Positions 1 through 8,715 of a stretch of 26,465 nt of DNA are shown here, one piece after another. Position 1 is the stretch's first letter; every line of letters begins with the position of its first letter. The DNA is from RGIG8748 sp045578205 (lineage in GTDB: Bacteria; Bacillota; Clostridia; UMGS1810), in assembly GCA_045578205.1 (NCBI GenBank), contig JAZNJU010000109.1:1-26465 (forward strand). Reading direction: 5' to 3'. A program made the translations under genes and the position numbers. The notes beneath the pieces were generated by a model. That model made no database searches. It saw nothing but the letters and a program-made list of their open reading frames with translations, and was not told the DNA's origin.

Positions 1-2669
1 ATGTGGCCAAGCATGTAGTCACCTTCACGACTGGGGAATTCATTAAAATCTTTAATAGCTTCTTGTAGTTCTACCTTGGTTTCAGGCTTGAAATTCCAGG
101 GCAGATTGCCGAAGGTGCCATTATCAATAATGTGCTGCGCCATTGCAATTTCTGTTTCAACTCCATGACCGGGAACCATGCCCTTCCTTGCCTTGCTCGT
201 TTCAGTTTCGAGAGCATCAAGGCCAAGCAAAATAGTGTTTTGCACTTCGTTTTTCGCCGGCACACGATCTAAAATCCAAAGCCACTTGTCTTCGATTCCT
301 GCTTCTGCTATGATTCTGGTCACTTCTTCCGGCGGATTGGAATACACATACTGAATGGGATCATCCATATCAAACAGTTTTTTGTTTTCTCTGTAATACA
401 TCGAAACATCATCTCTGTATGTCATCGCTTTCGCAGAGAGCTGAAGAAAACTCCGCTGCGTGGAATCGGCCGTGTAGAAATTTTTAACGGTAATTTCACC
501 ATAGGAATTATTCTGCGAAATAGCGTAACGCACATTAAGCGCTACATTGTCATAAGCGTCTATACCGCAGTTACCGGAGTCCATATAAAGCGCCGTGCCC
601 CAACCCGAGGTTGCATGGCTAAAGTAGTTACCCCGAATTTGAGTGCGCTTGGTGCTGTTGGTTTGCTTACCAAAAATATACAGGCAGCCTCCATCATTTG
701 ACGAGGTCGTAACATTCTCGACACGGTTATACAAAATTTCATTACCGCCGGCACAGGTATTGTCGGTGTGTTGCCAACCCCAACCAACACTCATGCCGGA
801 ATAAGGCACATCATAAATGGTGTTATGAACAATCTTCCAATCTTTTGTGTACATCAAAAAGATGGGCACACCAACCCAGTAAGCCTGACCGACACGGGTA
901 AAGTAGCAGTTTTCGATTTTGTTATTCACACAAATGCCGTCGCTTCCCTGGGGCATCACATCATAACTCCACGCCCAAACAGCATTCATGCAAAAGTCTT
1001 CGACCTTGGTTTTGATAAAGCGTATGTAGCGCCATTCTTTATCGCTTTCTACATCAACCTTCATTCTGTGACTAACAGGATCGGTAAAACTTGCAACCGT
1101 TTCATAGGTTTTGAATAATCTGTCATTTGAAATCTGAATTTCAAAATTGCTTCTCTCAATTTCGGTTGAACCATCGGGAAAGTTAAATTCAATGCTCTCC
1201 AATTTCACCTTTGAAAGCATTTCGATTTCAAACCACTGGTATTCGCCTTCCTCTATAAACGGATCAGAATACCATCCGCCGCCGGGATTCATATCAGCCA
1301 TATGCCGACGGTTAATGTTCAAGTGACTATGTGCAGCGCCGGTGTTCGTAGTATATGAGCTAAACCATGCGCCGCCATAGGCTGCATCGCTGGGGCCGTC
1401 AGTCGGCACATAGGCGTAATACTTTGTGTCATGCTTAATGGAGCCGCCCATAATACCGTGACCGCCCAGGTCTGCAAAAACACATCCTACAACCTCGCTG
1501 TCGATAACGCCGTTTTTCATATACATACAGTGCGGTTCAATACCATAGAACACGCAGGAATCAAAGGAAACATTTTTGCACCAATCCAGATGAATAGCAA
1601 ACTTACCGTTAGCCTCTGTTCCCTCCTGCTGGTTGTGGAAGTCACCCTGACTGCCGTTGTCATCATTCCATTGCCACTGATTACTCATTGCATGAGAAAA
1701 CTGCACATTTTTAAACTTTAAATTTGTGAGCAGATTATCGCTGTTTCCGCCATGAATATTTAAAAGCTGTTCAATGGCAGGTACCAACACCTCAGCACTA
1801 TTCAAATCCTCACCCTCATATGGGATATAGGACAGGCGCTTGGTTTTGCGGTTAAAGTAAAATTCACCTGGCATATCCAGAAGCTCATAAGCGTTTTCTA
1901 CCACAAATCCGTCTGTAGGATACCAGTCAGGAGTTGACAGAGAGAATTCCGGAAACCAGTCACCCATTATAACAATAACCTGATTTTCGTTATCGGGATC
2001 TTGTATAATATCTTTCACATGATGCTTTTCCGTATGGAAAACCACAGTGGTGTTAATTTCGATGTCTTCGGGGTTTTCGTAAATGCCAATTTCGTCCTTG
2101 CTTGCATAAAAACCCTTTGTTATTGAAGTTTTCAATCCGCGTGTTCGGTGCTGCCACTCAATCTTTTCAGTATAGTATGCACCACCCGCAACCTTTTTGG
2201 CAGTTTTGGCACGAACAGCAGCTTTGCCGTTTACAAAAAGCATTCTGGCAAAATCAAGATTTTCTGCCTGTGTGTGCCAGATGCCGTTTTCACCCTCTAC
2301 CCATGTACCGGTCACTTCCTTAGCACCGGAGATAATAGGCAGATTATTGGGGTCTGTTCCCTGCCAGATAACACTAAAACCGTTCGAACCCGAATCCGCC
2401 AGTTTAAAATCCAACTGTTCTGTGAGTTCATAACGACCGGGCATAAGGTTAACAACAATGTCGCCCAGCATATTTCTATTGTGCTTTCTAACTTCTTCTT
2501 GCGCACGCTGAATCGTTTTAAACGGTGCGTCCTGCGTGCCCGCAGCGTCATCACTGCCGGTTGGACTCACATAAAAGTTCATCACCACGCCTTCCGCCGC
2601 AACCGAAAACGGCACAAGCGAAAGAATCATTAAAAGAGTTAAACATAAGCTTAACATCCTCTTTTTCAT
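1..2669 (-). CDS. Secreted right-handed parallel beta-helix protein, C-terminus beyond the window
   Basis: About 889 codons are open without a stop to the left edge, so the C-terminus is missing. The start ATG at 2667-2669 follows an AAAGGATGG ribosome binding site; an in-frame ATG 12 bases upstream lies inside that site and is less likely. The N-terminus MKKRMLSLCLTLL... is a Sec signal peptide ending near AEG. Next comes FYVSPTGSDDAAGTQDAPFKT at about residue 30, the usual opening of pectate-lyase-like beta-helix proteins. Many short Asn/Gly-rich strands follow (for example NCYFTRVG and HNTIYDVPYSGMSVG). A segment around residues 465-565 (YQWFEIEM, SNFEIQIS, RYIRFIK) looks like a discoidin (F5/8 type C) module set into the helix. 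The fold suggests polysaccharide cleavage or binding outside the cell; the substrate cannot be told. It is the third gene of a minus-strand cluster with a sugar-binding lipoprotein. Confidence 0.82.
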   Translation of the reverse strand, partial: MKKRMLSLCLTLLMILSLVPFSVAAEGVVMNFYVSPTGSDDAAGTQDAPFKTIQRAQEEVRKHNRNMLGDIVVNLMPGRYELTEQLDFKLADSGSNGFSVIWQGTDPNNLPIISGAKEVTGTWVEGENGIWHTQAENLDFARMLFVNGKAAVRAKTAKKVAGGAYYTEKIEWQHRTRGLKTSITKGFYASKDEIGIYENPEDIEINTTVVFHTEKHHVKDIIQDPDNENQVIVIMGDWFPEFSLSTPDWYPTDGFVVENAYELLDMPGEFYFNRKTKRLSYIPYEGEDLNSAEVLVPAIEQLLNIHGGNSDNLLTNLKFKNVQFSHAMSNQWQWNDDNGSQGDFHNQQEGTEANGKFAIHLDWCKNVSFDSCVFYGIEPHCMYMKNGVIDSEVVGCVFADLGGHGIMGGSIKHDTKYYAYVPTDGPSDAAYGGAWFSSYTTNTGAAHSHLNINRRHMADMNPGGGWYSDPFIEEGEYQWFEIEMLSKVKLESIEFNFPDGSTEIERSNFEIQISNDRLFKTYETVASFTDPVSHRMKVDVESDKEWRYIRFIKTKVEDFCMNAVWAWSYDVMPQGSDGICVNNKIENCYFTRVGQAYWVGVPIFLMYTKDWKIVHNTIYDVPYSGMSVGWGWQHTDNTCAGGNEILYNRVENVTTSSNDGGCLYIFGKQTNSTKRTQIRGNYFSHATSGWGTALYMDSGNCGIDAYDNVALNVRYAISQNNSYGEITVKNFYTADSTQRSFLQLSAKAMTYRDDVSMYYRENKKLFDMDDPIQYVYSNPPEEVTRIIAEAGIEDKWLWILDRVPAKNEVQNTILLGLDALETETSKARKGMVPGHGVETEIAMAQHIIDNGTFGNLPWNFKPETKVELQEAIKDFNEFPSREGDYMLGH

Positions 2670-2771
2670 AAATCTAACCATCCTTTCTCAAAGGAATCTG
2701 TCCCATACGGGACACTGAAAAACAAATCTGATTTTTCTTTTACAAAGTCAGGAATTTCTGCTTAGTGAACA

Positions 2772-2807
2772 ATGAGGTGTAGCAGGCTAAGCTTATCTAC
2801 ACCTCAT
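2772..2807. other. Perfect 11-bp inverted repeat between two secreted-protein genes
   Basis: ATGAGGTGTAG at 2772-2782 and CTACACCTCAT at 2797-2807 flank a 14-base loop in the 205-base gap between the 671-residue protein gene and the beta-helix gene. No T-tract follows on either strand. It is therefore more likely an mRNA-stabilising or processing hairpin, or a weak terminator, than a classical intrinsic terminator. Confidence 0.45.
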
Positions 2808-2874
2808 ATCATTTCATATCATGTGCGGCACACCAAAACCGGAGCCGCTTTTATCTACAACGTCTCAAACCATA

Positions 2875-4890
2875 TCAATCAACAACTGCCATAGAGACTA
2901 CATAAGAATCCTGCACCTTACGATAAATCTGGAATTCATTCAGGGAATAATAACCTTTTTCTTCACTATTAGCATCAAAAATCATCATTCTACCCACATA
3001 ATCGGTGTTAAACACTAAACGTCGTAAATTAGTGCCTGTAACAACTTCATTGCAAAGAACACCTTTTTCGATGTTTACCACATCTGTTGTGCTTCCTACG
3101 TACTTTTTGTAGTAGTTGTCGGTAGCATTTCCTTTAAATATTTCAGCATAACCTGCATTATTGTAATCAAGACAAGTGCCTTGGCCGGCTACGTTATCAT
3201 TCTTGCCCAAATAGAACGAAGCTGTATTATGAGAAGGCAGGTAAGCAACCACTCGGTCAATCTGATAATTCGGGTAAAGTTCCGTTCCCTGCGCCGGTCT
3301 GGTCAAATACGAAATGTACTGGAATTTCAAAACACTTGAAGGAATCTGTGCACTCGAAAAACCATCTGTTGTAATTTTATTGTCATGTATTCTTGGGTCG
3401 TTTGCATTTCTGGTTTGTGCCACACCGGCTTTTGATAAATCGGACCAAAGACTTCTATAAATACTTGAAGCAGTATTTAAAGTACTCGGCGTAATAATCT
3501 GTTCATATAAACCATTAGTCAGGTTATTATACACGCCGTTTGCATCAACAGTTTGCGCTGTTATATTCTTTTCCCATGCTGTAATCACATTTTGACCGGC
3601 TTCATCGACAACCTCAACCTTAATTGATGCAGCTTTGGGAGAAAGTTCACCTTGTTTCTCGATGTTTACAGTCTTTTTTAAGTCTGCTATCTCGTTACGA
3701 GTTACTTTAAATGTTTCACTCTCAGTAGCTAAAACATTACCTGTGCTTCCTGCTCCATCATAAGCAGTAACCACCAGCTTAAGCTCCTTATTCTTATTCA
3801 AAACAAAATCTTCTGCATTAAGGGTAAAGTTAGGACCATCCTGTGTATAACTCAGACTACTCCATTCAGCAACGGTCTCTCCTTCGGGAACAGCATAAGT
3901 AGCTTTAACCTTTGCATAGGGTAAAAATTCAGACACAGCATAATAATCTCCATCTGCAGGTACTGCATCAAAAACCAAAACTCTGGATACAAAATCAGTA
4001 TTAAACACCAAACGGTTAAGAGAAACGTCATCAATGGTAACTTCTGTTTTGCTGACATAACCTGTATCTTTATTGCCTAAAAAGTCAACATTTATCATTG
4101 CTGTTTTCAAATCCACTTCGTTGAAATTTTGAGCATAACCTGCAGTTCTATACTTTTCTGCATCGTCCGAAGAGGTCAAATAGAAGGAAGCAGTATTGTC
4201 AGAACGCAAATAAGCAACCACACGATCAATCTGTTTCTCTGAATTTGCCGCATTCACCTGATCCTTGAAAATTGCTACATACTGTGCCCGTACCGCACCA
4301 TTGATAGGACCGTTATCCGCCACTTCCGTTGCAGGATTGCTGTCGCAAAGACGTATGGGAGATACATTCCACGCACCGCTATTCGCCGAAGAATTATCGC
4401 TCCACAATAGGCGTCTGTGCTGGACAATCGTTACATTTGTGCCATCAATCACAGGCTTATAAAAGCCATTTGTCAGGTTGTTATATATACCGGTATCCGG
4501 ATCAATCTTTTGTTCTTCGATATCAAAGGTATGAGATTTTACGATTGGTCTGTATTCATCGCCCCACACCATAGTTTTAACATAACTGATGTTAACATCT
4601 GCTTCTTTGGTACCGTTTTCTTCAAAATCCACTGTAGCTGAAAGGACTCCGTCAGAAGCCTCAAGATTTGATGCTGCTTTAACATCAATCAGTTCATTAT
4701 TATTACCATAAGCCGCAGCATAAAAGGTGTAGCTACCCGTACCTGTAAAATCTGTTGCTTCAAAGCTGAACTCGGGTCCATCTTGTGTAAAAACAAAGCT
4801 GCTCCAACTTTCCCCGGCTGCACCAACTGTCATTGGCACAAGGCTTAAAATCATTAGCATGCTAAGAAATAAGCACATATACTTTTTCAT
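2875..4890 (-). CDS. Secreted protein with two copies of an Ig-like plus discoidin-like unit
   Basis: This 671-residue protein starts at an ATG preceded by AAGGAG. Its signal peptide (MKKYMCLFLSMLMILSLVPM, cut near GAA) closely resembles that of the next gene. The mature part is two units, about residues 28-335 and 342-666. Shared landmarks are WSS..YTQDGP.F near each unit start, YNNLTNG.Y, DRVVAYL with NTASFYL, AGYA, and a close of RLVFNTD(F/Y)V followed by FDA and an EF..Y.KV stretch. That close resembles the last strands of F5/8 type C (discoidin) domains; the first ~90 residues of each unit look like an Ig-type beta sandwich. I recognise no catalytic motif and no named family. A glycan-binding or adhesive role next to a sugar-binding lipoprotein is an inference. 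Confidence 0.8.
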   Translation of the reverse strand: MKKYMCLFLSMLMILSLVPMTVGAAGESWSSFVFTQDGPEFSFEATDFTGTGSYTFYAAAYGNNNELIDVKAASNLEASDGVLSATVDFEENGTKEADVNISYVKTMVWGDEYRPIVKSHTFDIEEQKIDPDTGIYNNLTNGFYKPVIDGTNVTIVQHRRLLWSDNSSANSGAWNVSPIRLCDSNPATEVADNGPINGAVRAQYVAIFKDQVNAANSEKQIDRVVAYLRSDNTASFYLTSSDDAEKYRTAGYAQNFNEVDLKTAMINVDFLGNKDTGYVSKTEVTIDDVSLNRLVFNTDFVSRVLVFDAVPADGDYYAVSEFLPYAKVKATYAVPEGETVAEWSSLSYTQDGPNFTLNAEDFVLNKNKELKLVVTAYDGAGSTGNVLATESETFKVTRNEIADLKKTVNIEKQGELSPKAASIKVEVVDEAGQNVITAWEKNITAQTVDANGVYNNLTNGLYEQIITPSTLNTASSIYRSLWSDLSKAGVAQTRNANDPRIHDNKITTDGFSSAQIPSSVLKFQYISYLTRPAQGTELYPNYQIDRVVAYLPSHNTASFYLGKNDNVAGQGTCLDYNNAGYAEIFKGNATDNYYKKYVGSTTDVVNIEKGVLCNEVVTGTNLRRLVFNTDYVGRMMIFDANSEEKGYYSLNEFQIYRKVQDSYVVSMAVVD

Positions 4891-4939
4891 GTCTTTTTCT
4901 CCTTTTTCTTTTTACAATTTTATATTTCAGAAATTTCTT

Positions 4940-4980
4940 CCTGATATCAGGTCTTTATCACTCATTCTTTAAAGAGAATG
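4940..4980. other. Two small palindromes in the gap after the solute-binding protein gene
   Basis: CCTGATATCAGG at 4940-4951 is a perfect palindrome. CATTCT (4963-4968) pairs with AGAATG (4975-4980). Both lie in the 93-base gap downstream of the solute-binding protein gene on the minus strand. Neither is followed by a run of T. In solute-binding protein operons, hairpins here often stabilise the upstream mRNA segment; that role is inferred. Confidence 0.3.
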
Positions 4981-4983
4981 CAT

Positions 4984-6438
4984 TTATTTGTTTTCCTTAA
5001 GCCATGCCTGCAGCTGTTTATCTAAGGTTGCAATCAATTCATCCACACCTGCAGCTTTGAGTTTTTTAATAAATTGCGGATAATAAATTTCAGGGTCCAT
5101 CAAACCAAGTTCCAAGCCAACATATTCTTGCGCTATAGCTCTACAGTTAGCAATCTGCACTTTAACAGGGTCCTGATCAACTGCAAAACCTAAAATCGGA
5201 CTGCGTACTGCACTGTCATTAAGTGCCTTGACCTGTTCAAACACATCCGGCTCCTGTGTAGGAAGAACAAATCCATTGAATGTATTACCTATTGCCCAGG
5301 CATTCTGTGAATAAGGATGATCCTTAGAAGGCTGAATGCTATTTTCACCGGTCTTTGTATAATTCTTGCCTTCAATACCGTAGGTCAAAAGTCTGTAAAT
5401 TTCTTTATCTGTATTTAACAATTCGATGAATTTAATTGATTCAACCGGATATCTGGTATCGGCATTAATTGCCACCATAGTAGCAGTTAAACCGTAGCTG
5501 GATAAGAGAGGCTCTGTTTTGGTACCGAAGGTAAAGTCTGTACCGTAGTTGCTCTTATAAACACCTTCTGCCCCCGGTGCACATGTGTTTAAGAATACGA
5601 GCCAGGGCATAATCTCATCTTCAGGTGCGGCATATTTAGAAAGGTCTGCAAGAGAAACCTCCATAGGTGCTGTTAAGCCTTCCTGTACCCAACGATAACG
5701 CAGTTTCATATGGTCCTGGTATTCCTGTGACTCATACTGGTTCACAACCTTGAGTTTGCCTTCTTTGTAACGGACAGCGCCGGGAACTCCGGAACCTACA
5801 ACCTGTTCAAAACCATAAGCCTGGGCACCATCTCCGCTCCAGGTATGTGCAAGGTAACCGTATTTGCCTGTTTTTTCCTTAATGGCTCTGAAATAACTTT
5901 CGTAGTCTTCAAGTTTTTTATAAGGATTAGTAGACAAATCAATACCTAAAAGTTCAAGGTTTTGTGTTGGGATTAAGTAACCGGGACCACGAGCAAAAAT
6001 CTGCTGATTGGGCACACCGTAAATCTTACCATTAATTCTTACACCATCCCAAACCTCTTCACTAAACAATGCTTTCAAAGCAGGTGCTTCCTTTTCCAAC
6101 AGTTCATCAATAGCAAGCAGGTTCTCATCTGCTACATTTTTGTAAATATTGTTTACAGCACTTGATGTAAAAACAATGTCATAATCTTCTCCGCTAGCCT
6201 GAATAACGGGCATTTTACCGTCATAATCTTCAAGCGGGATGATGTCAACCGCAACGCCGATTTTTTCTTTGGCTATATCGCTGACCATTTTAAACACTTC
6301 TTCGCTACCGGGCTCTTTACTGATATTTGCATACCAAGTCAGTGTAATTTCGCCATCCTTTTCGCCTTTGCCTGCACATCCGGCAAGTGCCCCTAACAGC
6401 ACAAGCAATGCAAGCATTAATGCTAACTTCTTTCTCAT
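4984..6438 (-). CDS. ABC transporter solute-binding lipoprotein, DUF3502 type (carbohydrate)
   Basis: This 484-residue protein has a textbook start: AGGAGGAAAATAACT before ATG. The N-terminus is a lipoprotein signal with lipobox LAG-C, so Cys21 is the predicted lipidated residue. It begins ITLTWYANISKEPGSEEVF, as in family 1 extracellular solute-binding proteins. The C-terminal ~70 residues (FAVDQDPVKVQIANC, then GLMDPEIYYPQF, then LDKQLQAWL) match the DUF3502 tail of the LipO/YtcQ group, which serves oligosaccharide or uronide importers with LplB- and YtcP-like permeases. Those permeases are not in the window: a tRNA region lies upstream, and two secreted proteins follow on the same strand. 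They may lie beyond the left edge or elsewhere. The substrate is not determinable; the beta-helix neighbour hints at an acidic plant polysaccharide. Confidence 0.9.
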   Translation of the reverse strand: MRKKLALMLALLVLLGALAGCAGKGEKDGEITLTWYANISKEPGSEEVFKMVSDIAKEKIGVAVDIIPLEDYDGKMPVIQASGEDYDIVFTSSAVNNIYKNVADENLLAIDELLEKEAPALKALFSEEVWDGVRINGKIYGVPNQQIFARGPGYLIPTQNLELLGIDLSTNPYKKLEDYESYFRAIKEKTGKYGYLAHTWSGDGAQAYGFEQVVGSGVPGAVRYKEGKLKVVNQYESQEYQDHMKLRYRWVQEGLTAPMEVSLADLSKYAAPEDEIMPWLVFLNTCAPGAEGVYKSNYGTDFTFGTKTEPLLSSYGLTATMVAINADTRYPVESIKFIELLNTDKEIYRLLTYGIEGKNYTKTGENSIQPSKDHPYSQNAWAIGNTFNGFVLPTQEPDVFEQVKALNDSAVRSPILGFAVDQDPVKVQIANCRAIAQEYVGLELGLMDPEIYYPQFIKKLKAAGVDELIATLDKQLQAWLKENK

Positions 6439-6475
6439 AGTTATTTTCCTCCTTTAAAATTTAAGTTCTTTTATA

Positions 6476-6504
6476 ATAAAACATGCCTTAGCACATGATG
6501 ACAA
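6476..6504 (-). promoter_or_regulatory. Weak candidate promoter for the solute-binding protein cluster
   Basis: On the minus strand TTGTCA (6499-6504) stands 17 bases before TTTTAT (6476-6481), about 40 bases upstream of the start codon. The -10 is poor, and TATTAT three bases further downstream would need a 20-base spacer. Listed only as the best match in this AT-rich gap. Confidence 0.25.
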
Positions 6505-6908
6505 TAATAACTAATTTAATTATAAAATCTTCGCCACTGCGTGTAAACGAACAAATCCTTCCAATTTAATTTCTCAATCTGATTTCATTATATATTATAT
6601 TTTTGTGACAAGATATAACAAAAATGCTTTTTATTAAGGCATCAAAAATCTTATATTCACACGGACAATAGGTTTTTTATATAAAACAGGTTTCTACGGA
6701 AATATGCAATTTTCTACACAAAAACATCTTGAAAAGTCCTGCCAACTTCTGTAGACATCAATTATAGCCTCATTTCTTCTTTCATCCGTCTGAAGCAATC
6801 CACTATAACAGAGTTAAGTTATAACTCATTTCGGATGAATAACCGACCGAATATATACCAATAGTTCCTAATAGATAGTACTGACTTACCAATACAAAAG
6901 CACAGAAA

Positions 6909-6941
6909 AAAGGCTTAGCATTCCATGAATGCTAAGCCTTT
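6909..6941 (-). terminator. Intrinsic terminator closing the tRNA / degenerate tRNA region
   Basis: AAAGGCTTAGCATT (6909-6922) and AATGCTAAGCCTTT (6928-6941) form a perfect 14-bp stem with a 5-base loop. On the minus strand it is followed by TTTTTT (bases 6906-6911), giving a strong terminator for transcripts coming from the tRNA side. It sits just before the most degraded copy of the tRNA-fMet 3' end. Confidence 0.8.
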
Positions 6942-6946
6942 ACTTG

Positions 6947-7351
6947 TGGGTGCAGGGGCCGGTATGAGGCGACGACCTTCCGACTTGAGGTAACCCAAAA
7001 TGTCTTGATGCACCCTAAAGGATGCATCGACATTTTGACCTCTGCCCCTTTCTCGCCTCCCTCCAAAACAAACTTACTCGTAAAAAGGTGGTAGTGACAG
7101 CGAGTGTTGCGAGCGAGTTTACAAGCGAGCAGACGAACGGAACGAGCCTTTTTACGAAGAGGAGGAACAGTGTAGCCACGAGCGATTTTAGAATAAATAT
7201 TGCGAGATGCGTAACTTGTTCCGACGAGGATGCAGTCGGCTCGAAAGCAAGTTATTCGCCCAAGGGCTCATAACCCTTCAAGGCGGGTGAACCAAATTCC
7301 GACTCTCGCATAACAAAAAATGTCTTGGACAAAAGTCCAACACGTTTTTTT
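6947..7351. repeat. Non-coding stretch with degenerate tRNA-fMet 3'-end copy and hairpins
   Basis: I find no credible gene here. Bases 6947-6976 are a decayed copy of the last ~31 bases of the downstream tRNA-fMet gene: TGGGTGCAGGGGCCGG is intact and the rest has several changes. Next is a long imperfect hairpin at 6987-7042 (arms GAGGT, AAAATGTC, GATGCA). TCGTAAAAAGG near 7077 pairs with CCTTTTTACGA near 7147. AACTTG...CAAGTT with CCGAC...GTCGG inside lies at about 7213-7253. Base composition is richer in G+C than the neighbouring genes. It may be the remains of short insertions at the tRNA 3' end. Confidence 0.5.
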
Positions 7352-7381
7352 GGGTGCAGGGGCCGGATTTGAACCGACGAC
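7252..7381. repeat. Direct repeat copy 1: anticodon-arm-like segment, terminator, tRNA-fMet 3' end
   Basis: This ~130-bp block recurs at 7504-7634 with an offset of 253 bases near the right end. It contains GGGCTCATAACCC (the fMet anticodon-arm sequence, here on the plus strand), a conserved AATTCCGACTCTCGCATAAC, a terminator hairpin (7315-7350, with changes in one arm), and 31 bases (7351-7381) identical to the 3' end of the real tRNA gene including CCA. There is no 5' half of a tRNA, so 7351-7381 is a tRNA fragment and not a gene. Confidence 0.75.
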
Positions 7382-7503
7382 GCTCTTGCGGTATCCCGAA
7401 AACAAGCTTCGGGCTTTCCCTTCTCCTCGCTTCTTTTCGACCGCAGCGCCATCTTCACCTCGCTCCTCCTGCCACCGGCAGCGCTCGGTTCAGATGCCTC
7501 CGA

Positions 7504-7680
<177 letters not shown>

Positions 7681-7705
7681 ATATTTATTTTGGAAAGTAC
7701 ACAAG

Positions 7706-7794
7706 TGGTGCCGGAGACCGGAATCGAACCGGTACGAAGTTTAACCCTCGCAGGATTTTAAGTCCTGTGCGTCTGCCAGTTCCGCCACTCCGGC
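7706..7794 (-). tRNA. tRNA-Leu (anticodon TAA)
   Basis: This 89-base gene has CCA encoded (7706-7708). The acceptor arm GCCGGAG pairs with CTCCGGC. The anticodon stem CAGGA/TCCTG holds loop CTTAAAA, giving anticodon TAA (reads UUA, UUG). A long variable arm (GCGAGGGTTAAACTTCGT) marks the Leu class, and the T-arm reads GGTTCGATTCC. It is the first gene of a two-tRNA transcript with tRNA-fMet. Confidence 0.95.
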
Positions 7795-7813
7795 GTACCT
7801 ACCGTGCCCTACT

Positions 7814-7842
7814 ATAATAACACTTAGGGCACGATTTGTCAA
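7814..7842 (-). promoter_or_regulatory. Sigma-A-type promoter for the tRNA-Leu/tRNA-fMet operon
   Basis: On the minus strand TTGACA (7837-7842) is a perfect -35, followed by a 17-base spacer and TATTAT (7814-7819). Transcription would begin about 12 bases before the tRNA-Leu 5' end. A perfect 9-bp inverted repeat (CGTGCCCTA 7803-7811, TAGGGCACG 7825-7833) brackets the -10. It could be a protein-binding site or a hairpin in read-through RNA from yabR. Confidence 0.8.
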
Positions 7843-7859
7843 TAGCCAATTTGCATTTT

Positions 7860-8342
7860 TCAATAATTATTGCCGCCTCTGCGACTTGATCCCCTCTTAG
7901 ATTCAAAAGAACGCTTTATATCGTGCATTCTTTCGTCACTGGCCTGTTTGAATTTATTGAGTTTATCTTCAAACGACAAGTCCTCATTGGAACTTCCGAA
8001 ACTGAACTCAACCGGTTGAACACTAAAATCAGGAGGAGCGCTTCTCTCTCTGCGAGGTTCTCTTTTCTTAAAGGGTTTTTTCGTTTTATCGTCAATTCCC
8101 AATTTTTCTTTGAGTGCCTGTTTGATTGATAATCCTATTTTACCCTTTTTTTCCGAAGGTAATACCTTAACTTCAACAACATCTCCGATTTTTACATGAT
8201 CGTTTATGTCGTTTACGTAATCAAGGGATATTTCAGATATATGTACAAGGCCGGTTTCTCCGCCTTCCAATTCCACAAAAGCCCCAAACTTTGTTATACC
8301 GGTGATCTTCCCTGAAAGAATTTTTCCTTCCTCTGCCTGCAT
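7860..8342 (-). CDS. yabR: S1-domain RNA-binding protein, YabR / general stress protein 13 type
   Basis: This 160-residue protein has one S1 (OB-fold) domain at about residues 3-75: GKITGITKFGAFVEL, GLVHISEIS, VKVLPSEKKGKIGLSIK. A basic, probably disordered tail follows, rich in Arg and Ser (KKREPRRERS near 95, RGSSRRGGNN at the end). This is the layout of Bacillus YabR, which also lies directly downstream of divIC, as here. Family members bind RNA or ribosomes; the exact role is unclear. The start follows GGGGAGG about 12 bases upstream. It is the last gene of the yab-divIC cluster and lies 41 bases after divIC. Confidence 0.88.
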   Translation of the reverse strand: MQAEEGKILSGKITGITKFGAFVELEGGETGLVHISEISLDYVNDINDHVKIGDVVEVKVLPSEKKGKIGLSIKQALKEKLGIDDKTKKPFKKREPRRERSAPPDFSVQPVEFSFGSSNEDLSFEDKLNKFKQASDERMHDIKRSFESKRGSSRRGGNNY

Positions 8343-8383
8343 TGTTAAAAATTGCCTCCCCTAAGCAGTATTGTGAACACTGC

Positions 8384-8662
8384 CTACTTTTTGTCGTTAT
8401 AGTTTCTGAAGATTTTTTCGTTTGGTTTAACAAATCCCAGACTTCTTGCGTACTCTTCTGCAAATTCGTCTGTCTCGGATTGCTTGGATGTTTTATCCAG
8501 TTCTTTGCCGTATTCTTCCTGCTCGGATATCTGCGCATTAAGAGAATCTATTTCCTCGCGGTAACTTTTCAGTTCATTGTATTTACCAAGAAATACAAAT
8601 ATGAATAAACACACCGCAAAAAGTAACAAAACCTTGGGAAAAAGGCTTTTCTTTTTCTTCAC
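8384..8662 (-). CDS. divIC: Septum formation initiator, DivIC/FtsB family
   Basis: I place the start at GTG 8660-8662 because AGGAGG lies 8 bases upstream; a GTG three codons earlier overlaps that site. The product has 92 residues: a short basic cytoplasmic tail (VKKKK), one membrane helix (VLLLFAVCLFIFVFLG), then a coiled-coil ectodomain (LKSYREEIDSLNAQISEQEEYGKEL). The C-terminus EEYARSLGFVKPNEKIF is the typical DivIC/FtsB end. Members bridge early and late divisome proteins with FtsL. Its position between yabQ and yabR matches Bacillus. Low-complexity A/T runs separate it from yabQ. Confidence 0.9.
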   Translation of the reverse strand: MKKKKSLFPKVLLLFAVCLFIFVFLGKYNELKSYREEIDSLNAQISEQEEYGKELDKTSKQSETDEFAEEYARSLGFVKPNEKIFRNYNDKK

Positions 8663-8715
8663 ATTGCGCACCTCCTCACAAAAATATACACACCAATATT
8701 ATATAACATTCATTT

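Noticed and set aside
2148..2633. 161-codon plus-strand frame opposite the beta-helix gene
   Set aside because: The minus strand is open for 889 codons with a signal peptide and family motifs; the plus frame has no recognisable feature.
6780..6840. Nested inverted repeats TTCATCCG...CGGATGAA and GAGTTA...TAACTC in the 460-base gap upstream of the solute-binding protein
   Set aside because: Arms are short, the outer loop is over 40 bases, and it is more than 300 bases from the gene start with no promoter in between that I trust. Kept only as a note.
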